Assembly: GCA_964017145.1 (NCBI GenBank) | Contig: OZ024847.1 | Span: 930,001 to 994,000 of the forward strand | Direction of reading: 5' to 3' | Origin: Agrocybe praecox | Taxonomy: Eukaryota; Basidiomycota; Agaricomycetes; Agaricales; Agrocybaceae | Length of the DNA stretch: 64,000 nucleotides | Shown here: positions 36,083-46,720 of the stretch, piece after piece | Numbering within the stretch: position 1 is the first letter of the stretch | How the letters are laid out: each line of letters opens with the position of its first letter | Notes under the pieces: generated by a model | What the model was told of the DNA's origin: nothing | What the model saw: only the letters and a program-made list of their open reading frames with translations | Databases searched by the model: none | Program-made: the position numbers and the translations under genes

Positions 36083-38093
36083 ATGTCCCGAAATATCAAC
36101 CCTCTCATTTTTGCCATTCTGCTAGCTGCCTATTTCCATCTTGCGAACGCATGGTTCCGAGTGGCTTGTACAACTCCACTCGTGCAAGGTGCGCATAATC
36201 TTTGTTCCGCGGTATTCTAGTAATGACCTTCACTTTTGCAGTGAGAATCGACCCAGTGGTTTCACCTAATTTGATTCCTTCCGATCATGTTCATGTATGT
36301 ACGCTTCCGGAATAATTCAGCAACTTATACTTATACACTCTTTCTAGACCATTCACGGAGCCAACAGTGAATCATATCTTTACTATGTGATGTTTTTATC
36401 CTCTTACTCTTTCATTAGATTTCGCAGCAGATAGCACTTATGACAGCTTGCGATTATCGACCTGTACCAGCTGTCTTGTTGCCCAGGTAAGTTGCTGGGC
36501 TGATGTGAGATTTATACATATTAATCGTTCTACGTAGGACTTGTCGAATTATTGTTTGTCTCGGAATTTAATATCTACTGGACGAGTTTCTGATCGTATA
36601 ATAGGGTTTCCGAAATTATATTTTCAAGATCCTGCCACTAAACTGTTCGAACCGGTTCCGAACGGTGGTAAGTGGAAAGACCAAGTTTCATTCTTGGATG
36701 TTCGCTAATATGGCCAACCCACAGGACTATTGGTGTATTACGAAAACCGCGGAAATGGGGATGTCAGCAACGGAGGTCCAGGACTGAAAGCGTTCCCTCC
36801 TGGGTTCAGGATGATCAGCGGAAGTCCAACGAGACGCTCGAGGAAGTAAGTCTTCATATCGATGTCGTATTCTGTATGATATTAAACGTGGGCGAAAAGG
36901 TATCCGGCTGGTGAAGGATCTCAAACCGAATTGGCTGAACGAGCAGTAGAGTGGGAATGTCTGAGGTATACAAATAACGTGGCATCGGGATATAATAATA
37001 TGAATGGTGGTCCTGGGTTTCCAAACACTGATTGCGAGGTTGGCATTCAAAACTCATACGACATACTCTTCTAGCCACTCATCCAAAACATTCTCTAGGC
37101 TGGGTTAAACTCCCGTATCCACATGCCAGCTTGCTGGGATGGCGTAGTAAGTCAAGCAGTTGTCAGTGATTAATAAGGGTTCATCTGATCTTGCCATACC
37201 CTCAGAACCTTGATTCAGAAGACCACCGCTCCCATACTGCGTATCTATCTGATTTGGACAATGGTGTTTGCCCTGATACCCATCCTGTGCCTCTTATGAA
37301 GCTGCTATATGAGGTGAGTAACACTTGTCCATCTTCAATGTATTCAAATTGTAATTCATGATATTTGTTGGACCAGGTTACTTGGGATGTACATTCCCTT
37401 TCGTCGCGATGGGATCCTGCAAAGGATTCTTGGCCATTTATGTACTGTGAGTCATCAGGTTTCATTGGATTTCCTGGTCACGGGTTGACCGAACATTTAT
37501 GAATAGCAACTGGGTACGAGAAATTTGCATAAGGCTAAAAGAAACATTCGCCTGTCCTAACTGAACTTTCTGTAGAGATCCAACTGGGTTCTCGTGGCAT
37601 GCCGACTTCCAAAATGGATGGGATACAACGTAGGTCTTGATTTCATCTCTTTCATTGCACTGCCCTCACACTCTAATTCAATGTACATCCACTAGAGCCC
37701 TTCAAAACGCCATCGACAAATGCAATAATCCTTCGGATCCAACAGGTAGTGGAATCACTGAAGCATGCTCCTTTCTCACTGTTGGCAATGCAACCATCGC
37801 CGATCAATGCAAAATCGCACCGCAAGTGGATGAAGTTACTGAGAGCCAGATGGATAAATTGCCCGGGTAGATTTTTTTTCTAAAAAAATGTTTTACTGTG
37901 ATCACTGAACCGCGCTTTTTTAATTGTTTGTAGCTGTAACCCACTTCAGACAGGCCCGCAGGATGCTACACTGCAGTCTGGTGCCGGGTGCGCCGGTGTG
38001 TCCTCAACACCTGATTCCGGTAGTATTTACAACGGTGTAGATGGACTGTTGTTGCATTCGATGTTATCTATTCTATTCTTTTTATTCTTTTAG
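36083..38093 (+). CDS. DUF1996 secreted protein, possible GPI anchor
   Basis: A gene with many introns (about ten). It opens with a signal peptide (MSRNINPLIFAILLAAYFHL, cut after ANA), followed by WFRVACTTPLVQ, RIDPVVSPNLIPSDHVH and TIHGA, the classic start of DUF1996. Later family blocks are STYDSLRLSTCTSC, LLVYYENRG, KAFPPGFRMISG, the WDG and DNGVCPDTHPVPLMKL segments, and FSWHADFQNGWD. A Cys-containing tail, CNPLQTG...GAGCAGVS, ends in a hydrophobic stretch (LLLHSMLSILFFLFF-stop) after small residues, which suggests a GPI signal. The family is fungal and extracellular, with unknown activity. Several splice sites were not individually fixed, so internal boundaries are approximate. Confidence 0.85.
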
Positions 38094-38329
38094 CCGCACT
38101 CGATATCTGTACGATAGTATACTGTATCTGTATTATTTAATTTATCTAAATTAGCGCGACGCGACGCGTTTGTTGTGTGCTGTGTGGCATTTCCTTCTGG
38201 ACACCCTGATAGGCGTTCGGTAATTATAAAGCACCAACCCCTTACTTCTCGCTGAGCATCCGTCCCACCCCAGTGCTACGCCTCTCTCGCTTTACCTCAC
38301 AAAACAATAACCTTCCAGGCGCTTGCAAA

Positions 38330-40246
38330 ATGACAACAGCTGACGCTCAGGATATCGAGCAAACCACGACAGCGATAGTAACAGAGTGGGCAAATAATTT
38401 CTACCTTTGCGCCTAGGTTCATTGGTTAATTGGTTTTGGATACATAGATCTGCTCCAGATAACAAAACAAGACGATACGACCGTCAACTACGGTGCATAC
38501 TACGCTGACATTTACTCAAAAAAGTACTTACTCTTGTAACAGATTGTGGGCCGCGTCAGGCCAGAGCGCCCTTGAATCTTCCCGCATCCTTGTCATTTCT
38601 GGCACCGCAACATCTACGTCGATTCTCAAGAATCTCGTACTTCCAGGTATTGGCCACTTTACCATCCTCGATCCCTCAAAGGTGACACCAGAGGACGCTG
38701 GCAACAATTTCTTCCTGGAGGGACCGTCGAGCATTGGCAAATCGCGTGCAGAGGAGGCTGTGAGGCTGCTTGGGGAGCTTAATGATGGTGTCGAGGGGAA
38801 AGTAGATTTGCGATCTTTGGAAGAGGTATTGAACTCGGACAAAGAATGGATATCAGAATTCACCATTGTCATCGCGCACAACTTGGAGGCCGGCCTATTG
38901 GAACGATTATCGACGTTGCTCTGGGAAGACGATTCGTATCCACCCCTGGTAGTAGTGCGATCGGCAGGATTTTTGGCAGAAGTTTACATTCAGTATCATG
39001 AACACACCGGTAAGGATGGATCGTGTGTATATTCACTTGCGATGTACCTGATGTTCTTTGTTGCTAGTCATTGAGAGCCATCCAGAGACGGCGCAATCAT
39101 TGCAGATTGACAAGCCATTTCCTGCTCTCCTTGATTATTCTATGTCTCTTGATTTCGAAAATATGGACGTGACGGATCACGGACATGTACCATATGTTAT
39201 TATCCTCGTTCGTCTGTTGGAGGAATGGAAAAAGACAGTAAGTAAAGCAACTCGCTGCTGGACATTGACTGCTTAATGTATCTTCCTTGCAAGCACAACG
39301 GCTCTCCTCCTTCAACCTATCCCGAAAAACAAGAGTTCAAGAAATCTATTCTGGCGATGCGGAAGAAGTCTGACGAGGAGAACTTCGAAGAGGCCGAGGC
39401 ACAGGCTTATCGAGTTTGGACCGCAAGCACAATTCCGTCCGACATTCGCGAATTGTTCAAAGATCCCAAAGTAACATCACTGTCGCCGACGTCACCACCC
39501 TTCTTTCACCTTGTAAACGCGTTGGCGAAGTTCACAGAAGAACAGCCGTCACATACTTTGCCTTTGACGAGCACTTTACCTGACATGAAGGCGAACACAG
39601 AGTCTTATATTCACTTACAGAAAATGTACAAAGCCCGTGCAGAAGAAGAGAAGGCCATCTTTAAGAGCTATCTGCAAGTTCCTGTCGATAACGACATGGT
39701 CGATGCATTCTTGAAGAACTCACATGCTCTGAAGCTTCTGAGAGGGAAGAAATGGGGTGCGCTGGACAATGATCCTCAAGCATTAGGTATGTTAACGTAC
39801 ACATGAAGATTCGGAGCTTATTTCTGATCCAAAAAAATGTAGCCAACTCAGTGGAGACAGCGCCAAAACAGCTATCGACTCATCTAGCGCTGACCGCTCT
39901 GGCGTTACTTTTAATGAAACAACAACCAAATGCACCGTTCACCCCGACAACTGAGGCCCTTACTGCCGAAGCCCAAGCTTTGCTTCTTCCGGGTACTGAT
40001 CTACCGGAAGATTTTGAGACTTCTGTCGGCGAAGTGTGCGTAACTTGAAATAACTATTCGCTTTGTTTTTTTTGCTGATAGAATTATTGCAGCGTTCGGT
40101 CGCCGACAGCCGATCTACCAAACACTGCTGCCTTGCTAGGTGGTGTGGTCGCCCAAGAGGTCATCAAGATGATAACCAAGCAGTATATCCCAATCAATGG
40201 CTCATGTATCGTTGACCTGATTGAGACATGGACGGGTATCCTCTAA
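38330..40246 (+). CDS. ULA1: NEDD8-activating enzyme E1 regulatory subunit
   Basis: Several exons. The start at 38330 (MTTADAQDIEQTTT) is joined by two short introns to NKTRRYDRQLR and LWAASGQSALESS, the family's RYDRQLRLWG-like opening. The pseudo-Rossmann region, ILVISGTATSTSILKNLVLPGIGHFTILD, lacks the catalytic ATP-binding residues, as expected for the regulatory half. It pairs with UBA3 to activate NEDD8/Rub1 for cullin modification. The C-terminal part includes GGVVAQEVIKMITKQYIPI, a well-conserved E1 signature, and ends GSCIVDLIETWTGIL. There is no catalytic Cys, which is normal for this subunit. Length is about 520 residues. Confidence 0.92.
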
Positions 40247-40621
40247 CTGCGCCATTTCATTATCGGAGGAAGAGTCGGGACTTGAAGCTTGAAAGCTTGA
40301 TGCGTGATATTTTTGTAATCGGATCATGTTTTTTGTACAAAATAATTACAATGGTTGGGCTGCACCATAGTATACAGCGGTGTCAATCTTGACTCGGATG
40401 GATTGAAACTGCTGCTACTACGAGCTTAGCGCCTTAATTTTTTCCACGTAGGTCGGAATTCAAATGAGTTTACGTGTTCTGCCAGGCGAGGATGCCGAAG
40501 GAATGATCTCAAGTCCGAATACGCGTATCCATTCGGCAGCGACCTCTTTATAAACTGCAACCATGTTCTCGCTCGACCGCTTTTCCACACTTTCTCAATC
40601 ACGTTCGAAGTTCCGACCACC
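40247..40621. other. Intergenic region between ULA1 and the SPFH gene
   Basis: No gene is supported. It probably holds the ULA1 3' UTR and the promoter of the SPFH gene. Confidence 0.5.
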
Positions 40622-42206
40622 ATGAACAACGCGACTCCTCGACTGCTTCTAAGCATTGTCTCTCGTACTGGTCAAGCCACTCGTACTACTCTGCGCACTT
40701 CACAGAGAGCGCTACCTGCTTTAGGTCCTGCAACAGGGAAAAGGAACTTTTTTACTATCATCGAACAAGGGCACGAGGGCTGGCGTCTTAGGTGTGTTTT
40801 GGTCACTGAATCGTCTAGGCGAAAATGGCGTGTTAACACTTGCTTTCAAGCCTTGGAACTGATCCAGTGAAACTGACGCCTGGACTAAACCTAAAAATTC
40901 CGCTCTACCATACACTAACTGTGCTGGATGTTCGAGAATCCTCTGTCAGCATTCCAAACGTAAGTCGTAACCGGAAATCATACAGAGCCTTGCTAACCAT
41001 GCCATTCCCTCCGTAGTTGCCTGGATATACTTCTGATAATGTAATGAAAATCTTCATGGTCTTTCCGTCATTTATAAGAACTCATTGCCCGCGTAGGTTC
41101 CTGTTCTGTGCTCTGGATCATTATTTTTCCGTATCAAAGACAGCTACAGCGTCAGTTACCACTAAGCTTACATTTGGATCTACTTATCTCACCTATTTTT
41201 CAGGCCTGCTTTGCTGTGTCGGACGTCGAAAAAAACGTGCAGAATATTGGAACATCTGCTATGCGGTCAGTACTTGGATCGTTCAGTTATGACCAGGTAC
41301 TTTTATGCTCTGTGTCAAGAAATGGACCCGTTTAACCTCTCACCCTAGGTCATTGGTGATCGAAACCAGCTTAACATGCAATTGAATAAAACAATAGGCG
41401 ATTCAATAGCTGTATGTATGTTTATCTTATTTCACTAGGAAACGGTACTTATAGCGTCCAAATTTTTCATAGGACTGGGGTGTAGAATGTACGAGATTCG
41501 AGGTCCAGTCTTTCCAACCAGCTAATCGTGAAGTTGAGGTACGATTCTTTCGCTTATATGTGGCTCCTGGAACTGATTCCTTGCGTATTCAGCGTCAACT
41601 CGAACTGCAAATGGAAGCAGAACGAAACAGAAGAAAACAGTTACTCGACACCCAGGCACAAATTAATGTAGCAGAGGGACAGAAGCAGCGGGTAATCTTG
41701 GAGAGTGAGGGTCATGTATGTTATTCCTATGTGATATATTGCTCCGGAGAACTCATATTTGACTTAGCTGGAAGCCAAATCAAACGAAGCGGATGCGAAG
41801 TACAAGACAGTGTACAGAGAAGCGGAAGCTAGGTATAAATCTAATTGTTGATTTACACATGAGTTTTTATCCTAATGTTTCTCCTAGGCAGCAACAGGCT
41901 CTCATGGAAGCATCAGCTATCGCTCAACAAGTAGAAAATATCGCGCGGTCACTAGCACCCAACAAGGACGTTATCTCACCGGAAGACCGAAGATTCGCAC
42001 TCGCGACCCTTGTCGAGTTGAAGAGGCTAGAGCAATTGAAAGCAATCGCTGAGAGCAAGAGTAATTCCACGTATTTCTTCGGTGATAAGGCCTCTCTAGG
42101 ACAGGCCAACGACGCCTTCAATATCGATTATGCGCAACAGGTTAAGGCTGGGCTAGAAAATAGGCCCGTGAACGCTTCGGGAAGAGTTGCAGGCGCAGTT
42201 GCCTGA
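40622..42206 (+). CDS. Stomatin/prohibitin-type SPFH protein, probably mitochondrial
   Basis: About nine exons. The start is MNNATPRLLLSIVSRTGQ, an Arg/Ser/Thr-rich presequence ending near KRNFFTIIEQGHEGWRL. Intron 1 is best ended at ctttcaag (not at gatccag), giving LGTDPVKLTPGLNLKIPLYH, the stomatin-like PGLNxxIP motif. Then come VRESSVSIPN, SGSLFFRIKDSYSACFAVSD, TSAMRSVLGSFSYDQVIGDR and the coiled-coil part EVERQLELQMEAERNRRKQL...INVAEGQKQRVILESEGH. This layout is that of stomatin-like protein 2, an inner-membrane scaffold. The C-terminal YFFGDKASLGQ region is less conserved. The family is secure, and the SLP2-like subtype is likely. Confidence 0.85.
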
Positions 42207-43363
42207 TCTAATTTCTTTTCATTCTTAACACCTATATTCAATTCACGATCACGATTTTGAAATACTATCATCTCATGTACCGTTAGAAACCTCCACTCAT
42301 GTAGAATAGCAACCCCTCGTAGTAGACTCGCAATTGCATTCCCCTATTTTGAAGTATAAGCAGGATCTTCGGACGGGAGTACGCTCGGTCCCTACCCCAA
42401 TTCGTCACCAGAATGCGAAAACTTGCAAAACTTCAACAGATATGTGCATTGACATCTCAAAAAATTTGGTGCATGGCACAATCGGGTGCTTGGACCTTCC
42501 GGCACGTAAGCCGCTAAGCGCGTATGTAGCATGGATATTTATATCTTTTGATGTCATCATCTAAGCGCCAAGCTATTATTATTATCTTATCGTATTTGAA
42601 ATTCAGTCGCGATGGGAGCCTGAGCGTTGAAAAACAATTGGGAGGATACATACCATCGTGATCAATGGATTTTTTGATATCTTTTCCCTTCTACCCACTC
42701 CGGAATATTGAAGATATTTGAGAAATCTGGTCTAGTAGACTATTTACGAGCAAGAAAGAACTCACAATATTCAATACAGCATGAGGGTAAAAATTGCAGT
42801 GTATCTACTTATGCAATAACTTGAAGAACGAACTTAGTTTAAATGCTCGAGGGAATATAAAATCAACCTAGGTACGATGTGAGTTACAAGTAATTATCCA
42901 ACAGTGCAGTAAATGTGTAATGATGCTCGAGGAAGGTGCCGGCGTTTATAAACTGTCTACTAGCAAGGTGTATAGCAACCCAACAGTTACCTATATAGGA
43001 ATAAAATATCAATACGCATTGCTGAACAATAAACCATGTCCGATACCACAACAAATGGCAAAACAAAAGTCTTCAGGACCTTCCACAACCGGTATAAAAA
43101 CAAGAAAAAATGGTGGATTGGTCGTATATATGGAAACTGCGCCTTCGGCTGGCTGCCCCTCCTCCTCATTATAGAAAATTGGAGTACGAGATTATATATA
43201 GAGTAATTTTAGAAATAAGCGAAAACCAATCCACCCACTTTTTTCTTGAAGGAGTTGGACGCGATGGTGGGTATATATACCAGAGAACAATGAGTGTGAA
43301 AAGTCCCAGAATAACTCGTCCAACCTTCTCAGATAGTATTCTACTCCCTCTCAATCTTCCAAA
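42207..43363. other. Intergenic sequence and inner part of right inverted-repeat arm
   Basis: 42207-42486 follows the SPFH gene and shows no gene. 42487-43363 is the right arm of the inverted repeat. It includes the empty insertion site at about 42841-42850 and the zinc-finger promoter. Confidence 0.6.
43271..43278 (+). promoter_or_regulatory. TATA box, right zinc-finger gene
   Basis: TATATATA about 86 bases before the ATG at 43364, at the same spacing as in the left arm. Confidence 0.6.
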
Positions 43364-44547
43364 ATGCCCAAAGTCCAATCGAAGACTACAATTAGAACGT
43401 CACGTGTAGGTGGCACATACAACAGAGCCTGCGGTGATTCCAACTTAGTGGTGAGTGGCGCAACATCTTTTGTTGGTATTATGACATTCGTTTCTCACCC
43501 TCTTCATAACGTTATAGGCGCCCTCCAAGAATAAACATCAATGTGACGTTTGCCAGAAGTTTTATAGTCGCGCTAGTGATTTGACGCGTCATGAAAGACT
43601 TCATTCGGACGATGAAGACGTGTAAGCCTTGTTTTCTATTTCAACTATTCACTCGTTACTGACCAGATGCTTATCTAACAGACGCTATCCTTTCAAGTGC
43701 ACTCAATGTCCAAAGAGGTTCTCGAACAAAGACGCGCTGAAGCCCCATATGCAGAGCAAGCAGTAAGTACAGGCTGGATCTGATTCTCGTGGGAATGTAT
43801 CTGACGGATTTCTTCAGTTCGACAGATGCCGAATACAAATGCCGTACATGTGGAGAACTGCATAGAACGAAATCTGGACTTACTCATCACGAACGGAGGC
43901 ATCAAAAAAGCAGATTCGTGGCCCAACGTTTGGCGAGGAGACGTCAACGGTCAGAAATTGTCTCTGAGACGTCCGAGTCCGAGTCGTCCGATTCCCCCTC
44001 AGTGTCATCTGTTGGATCGCCTTATAACAATTCCCAAATCTCTTATCATGCATACGAGACTGTGATGGGGACCGGGTCTTTCGCATCTCACCTTTCCCCT
44101 GTCCTATACGAGAATCAGTACACCCTCAACTTGCAAGTGGACCATACAGCACTTGACCCTATCCAGCCCGACGCTTATCCTCTCGACTTCTCTCAAACCT
44201 ACAATTACGCCAACGAATTCGACCTCAGCCCGTTCCCAGAGGGACTAGTCTTTCCTTCTCAAGTCGAGGGTGATTTGATCCTGGAGCGTGACTCGTACCC
44301 CTATTCTTATGCTGAGCCTCAAGCGTCTTCTTCTGGCTCACCCAGGCTTTTCCACAACATGACTGTGCCTGCCGTCGTCGCACCCCAGCAGATCGACGCG
44401 TACGACTGGGACGCTTGTACAGTACAGGACGGTGAATCTTCTCTTACGGACTACTTCAATTCTCCCTTCCAATTCAACGATGGCGTTTCAGAGCTGGAAT
44501 TATCGTACGATATGTTCTCGCTTACTCTGGATCACCCTGCGTTCTAG
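43364..44547 (+). CDS. Three-finger C2H2 zinc-finger protein, right-arm copy
   Basis: Exons 43364-43450, 43518-43621, 43682-43762 and 43818-44547 join in frame to 333 residues. The three fingers are the same as in the left copy (CDVC, CTQC and CRTC fingers with the His pairs HERLH, HMQSKH and HERRH). The N-terminal half and the fingers are unchanged. The acidic Ser/Asp-rich C-terminal half has many differences, with small indels such as an added Thr-Gly after METVMG-type sequence and a two-residue loss near HTALDP. The tail DMFSLTLDHPAF has lost one acidic residue. It is probably a transcription factor; the target genes are unknown. Confidence 0.8.
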
Positions 44548-45135
44548 ACAGGCAGGACTTAGGTGTTCGGACTTCTCTTTCCTGTTTTCTTCGGTGTATA
44601 TATTTTCTCGTCTTATTCTTCTCCAACTTCCCTTCTCTCTTCACATCTCATCATTATTAACTCGTACATCTCTTCCGTGCCATATATCCCACCATTCACA
44701 ATTCTTCACATACTAATGTATTTTCATCCCTTTCTTATCTTCTTATCTTATTCATCGGACATTTCTATTCGTTCTCATTTAACCCATTCGGAATTCGTTC
44801 CTCTCTTTACATCCAATCGTCAACACCCACAAATTTTCTATCTATTTCATATTTCTCGTTTACGATTATACACTTGCTGTATTTTTATTATTCACTTATT
44901 CATTGGACACTTCCATTCTCGTACCATTACTAAACTTCACTCTAGACACCCATTTTTACATTTTTTTGACATAGATTTTCTCTTACATCGGAACCCCATC
45001 TATAAATTGTATTTATAGCTCGTCTCATATTTGGAATATCATCTCAGCGTCGTTTGATTCATTCATTAATATTATAAGACTCTAAAAATTTTCAAGTTTT
45101 GTTCTAATGGTATGTCGACCTGTTCACGGAGCACC
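44548..45135. other. 3' region of right zinc-finger gene, outer end of arm
   Basis: T/C-rich sequence without a supported gene. It mirrors 29195-29778 and probably holds the 3' UTR. Confidence 0.5.
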
Positions 45136-45382
45136 CTCTTCGTAACGTTATAGGCTCCCTCCGAGTCCAGGAATAAACATCAGTGTGACGTTTGCAAGAA
45201 GTTTTATAGTCGCGCTAGTGATTTGACGCGTCATGAAAGATTTCATTCGGACGATGAAGATGTGTAAGCCTTGTTTTCCATTTCAAGTATTCACTCGTTA
45301 CATACCAGATGCTTATTTCACAAACGCTATCCTTTCAAGTGCACTCAATGCCCAAAGAGGTTTTCGAACAAAGACGCACTTC
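45136..45382 (+). pseudogene. Third, partial zinc-finger gene fragment
   Basis: The end of intron 1 (cgtaacgttatag), exon 2 (with CDVCKKFYSRASDLTRHERF), intron 2 and most of exon 3 (PFKCTQCPKRFSNKDAL) are repeated here, directly outside the right arm and in the same direction. Finger 1 is intact. The acceptor before exon 3 is lost (aacag changed to cacaa), and similarity ends in finger 2 before its His pair. Exon 2 also has an added triplet near the start. Confidence 0.8.
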
Positions 45383-45447
45383 ATACACTCAGCTACTGCG
45401 TAGCTAGTACTTGGTTTATAGCAGCGTCTTCGTATGTTATATCACGT

Positions 45448-46720
45448 TCAAATATGAGACTCTTGTCCGTCTACATTACCGAACGATCCATCATGGATAT
45501 GCTCCATCGTCTTGAGAATCTCTATCCCGTTTGATGTGTCGCAAGTTGTCTCATGCACACGTCGAAAGGCCAAGGGGATGCCATCAACCTGGCGGGCGTC
45601 TATACGGGCGGTCCTTCTAGTCGAGCCGAAAAAGCTGGTATTTGCGTCACGGATACCAAGCTTGGTTTTGCGGAATACGCGACAAGCCATGATGTTAGTC
45701 AATGCAATACCGGGCACCGTGAACATGATGCGATATGTGATGGGAACGGCAGGAACATACAGCATGATGACGGTCAACAAGTTTGTGGTGACCGTGGTTC
45801 TGATCAAATGGTTAAATGTAGAACGTTGAATCATTACAGTACTTATTACTCACAGATAGTACATTTGACCATCCTGGAATAGGGTCTTCGAAAACGCCGG
45901 TAAATAGTCGCCAAATATAAAGGTTTTGAGGCCAGTCTTGATATCATAATCAACGTGGGTGTTCTTCATGAGACGATATGAGATGGCAAAGAAAATGAGC
46001 GTGTCGTTGATCAGGGGCAAAAATCCTGCGGAAGAAACAAAACCTTTGAGCGAGAAATTGAGGCAATAATTCGTAGGTCCGATGTTAATTGCCGTTACAC
46101 CGCGAGTCACGGTTATACATGTCCCAAGAACAGCAAGCCAGAGGATAGCAAAGAAACCAACGACATATTTGTTGCCGTCATAGACCGCCCGAACTCGAAA
46201 AAAAAACAAAAGGGAAGTGGTTGGGGTGGCAATTGACAATAGCGCAGCTAATCCATCTTCGAATTTGGGACAGTTTCCCGCTGGAGCCGCTACGTAAAAG
46301 AACGGATGAGAAGAAAATGGTGTAAGATGATGATAATCGACTTACTCTCGAAAATTGTGCTTGACAAAACATATGCCAAAGAACTCGTCCTAGAGCGGCG
46401 GGCATGTTAATCGAAGACAAAAATCAGGAATGCCAGAACAGCTCACCGAGAAAGGAAGTAAGCGATCGTTGGAAGAGAAATTCTATGCATGAACAACAAC
46501 CTGAAATCGTTTGCCAGGTTATTCAAAATATCCCAAACTAGCGCCTGGAAGAAGCAAAGTTACAAAATATATGATTCCAAGCATTTACATTAGGAGCTCA
46601 ACTTACGCCGAGAGTACCGACTAGAATGTAGCTAGCAACTGTGACCTCAAATGCAAAGTCCGGTGGCAAAAAAGCCATCGGAGTGAGAGGATTGGGAAGT
46701 TCCGTTTCGTTGGTGGCCAT
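45448..46720 (-). CDS. Seven-TM membrane protein, DUF6533-like, member 1
   Basis: The start at 46720 gives MATNETELPNPLTPMAFLPP. Introns of about 60 bases join LVGTLG to ALVWDILNNLANDFRLLF, then ISLPTIAYFLSR to TSSLAYVLSSTIFE and AAPAGNCPKFEDGL. The central part has TSLLFFFRVRAVYDGNKYVV, a Cys pair outside the membrane (GNCP...NYCL), and FAISYRLMKNTHVD. The last exon starts at TTVTTNLLTVIMLY and continues through MACRVFRKTKLG into a Ser/Thr/Arg-rich cytoplasmic tail. The N-terminal VxDxxLxxxxEVR-like pattern resembles DUF6533, which is common in Agaricomycetes and of unknown function. Confidence 0.78.

Larger units (their letters stand above)
42487..45131 (-). repeat. Large inverted repeat, right arm
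   Basis: The reverse complement of the left arm (29195-33140) without its insertion. The inner end is at tgcttggaccttccggcac and the outer end at cgacctgttcacggag. It carries the second C2H2 gene. Confidence 0.9.
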
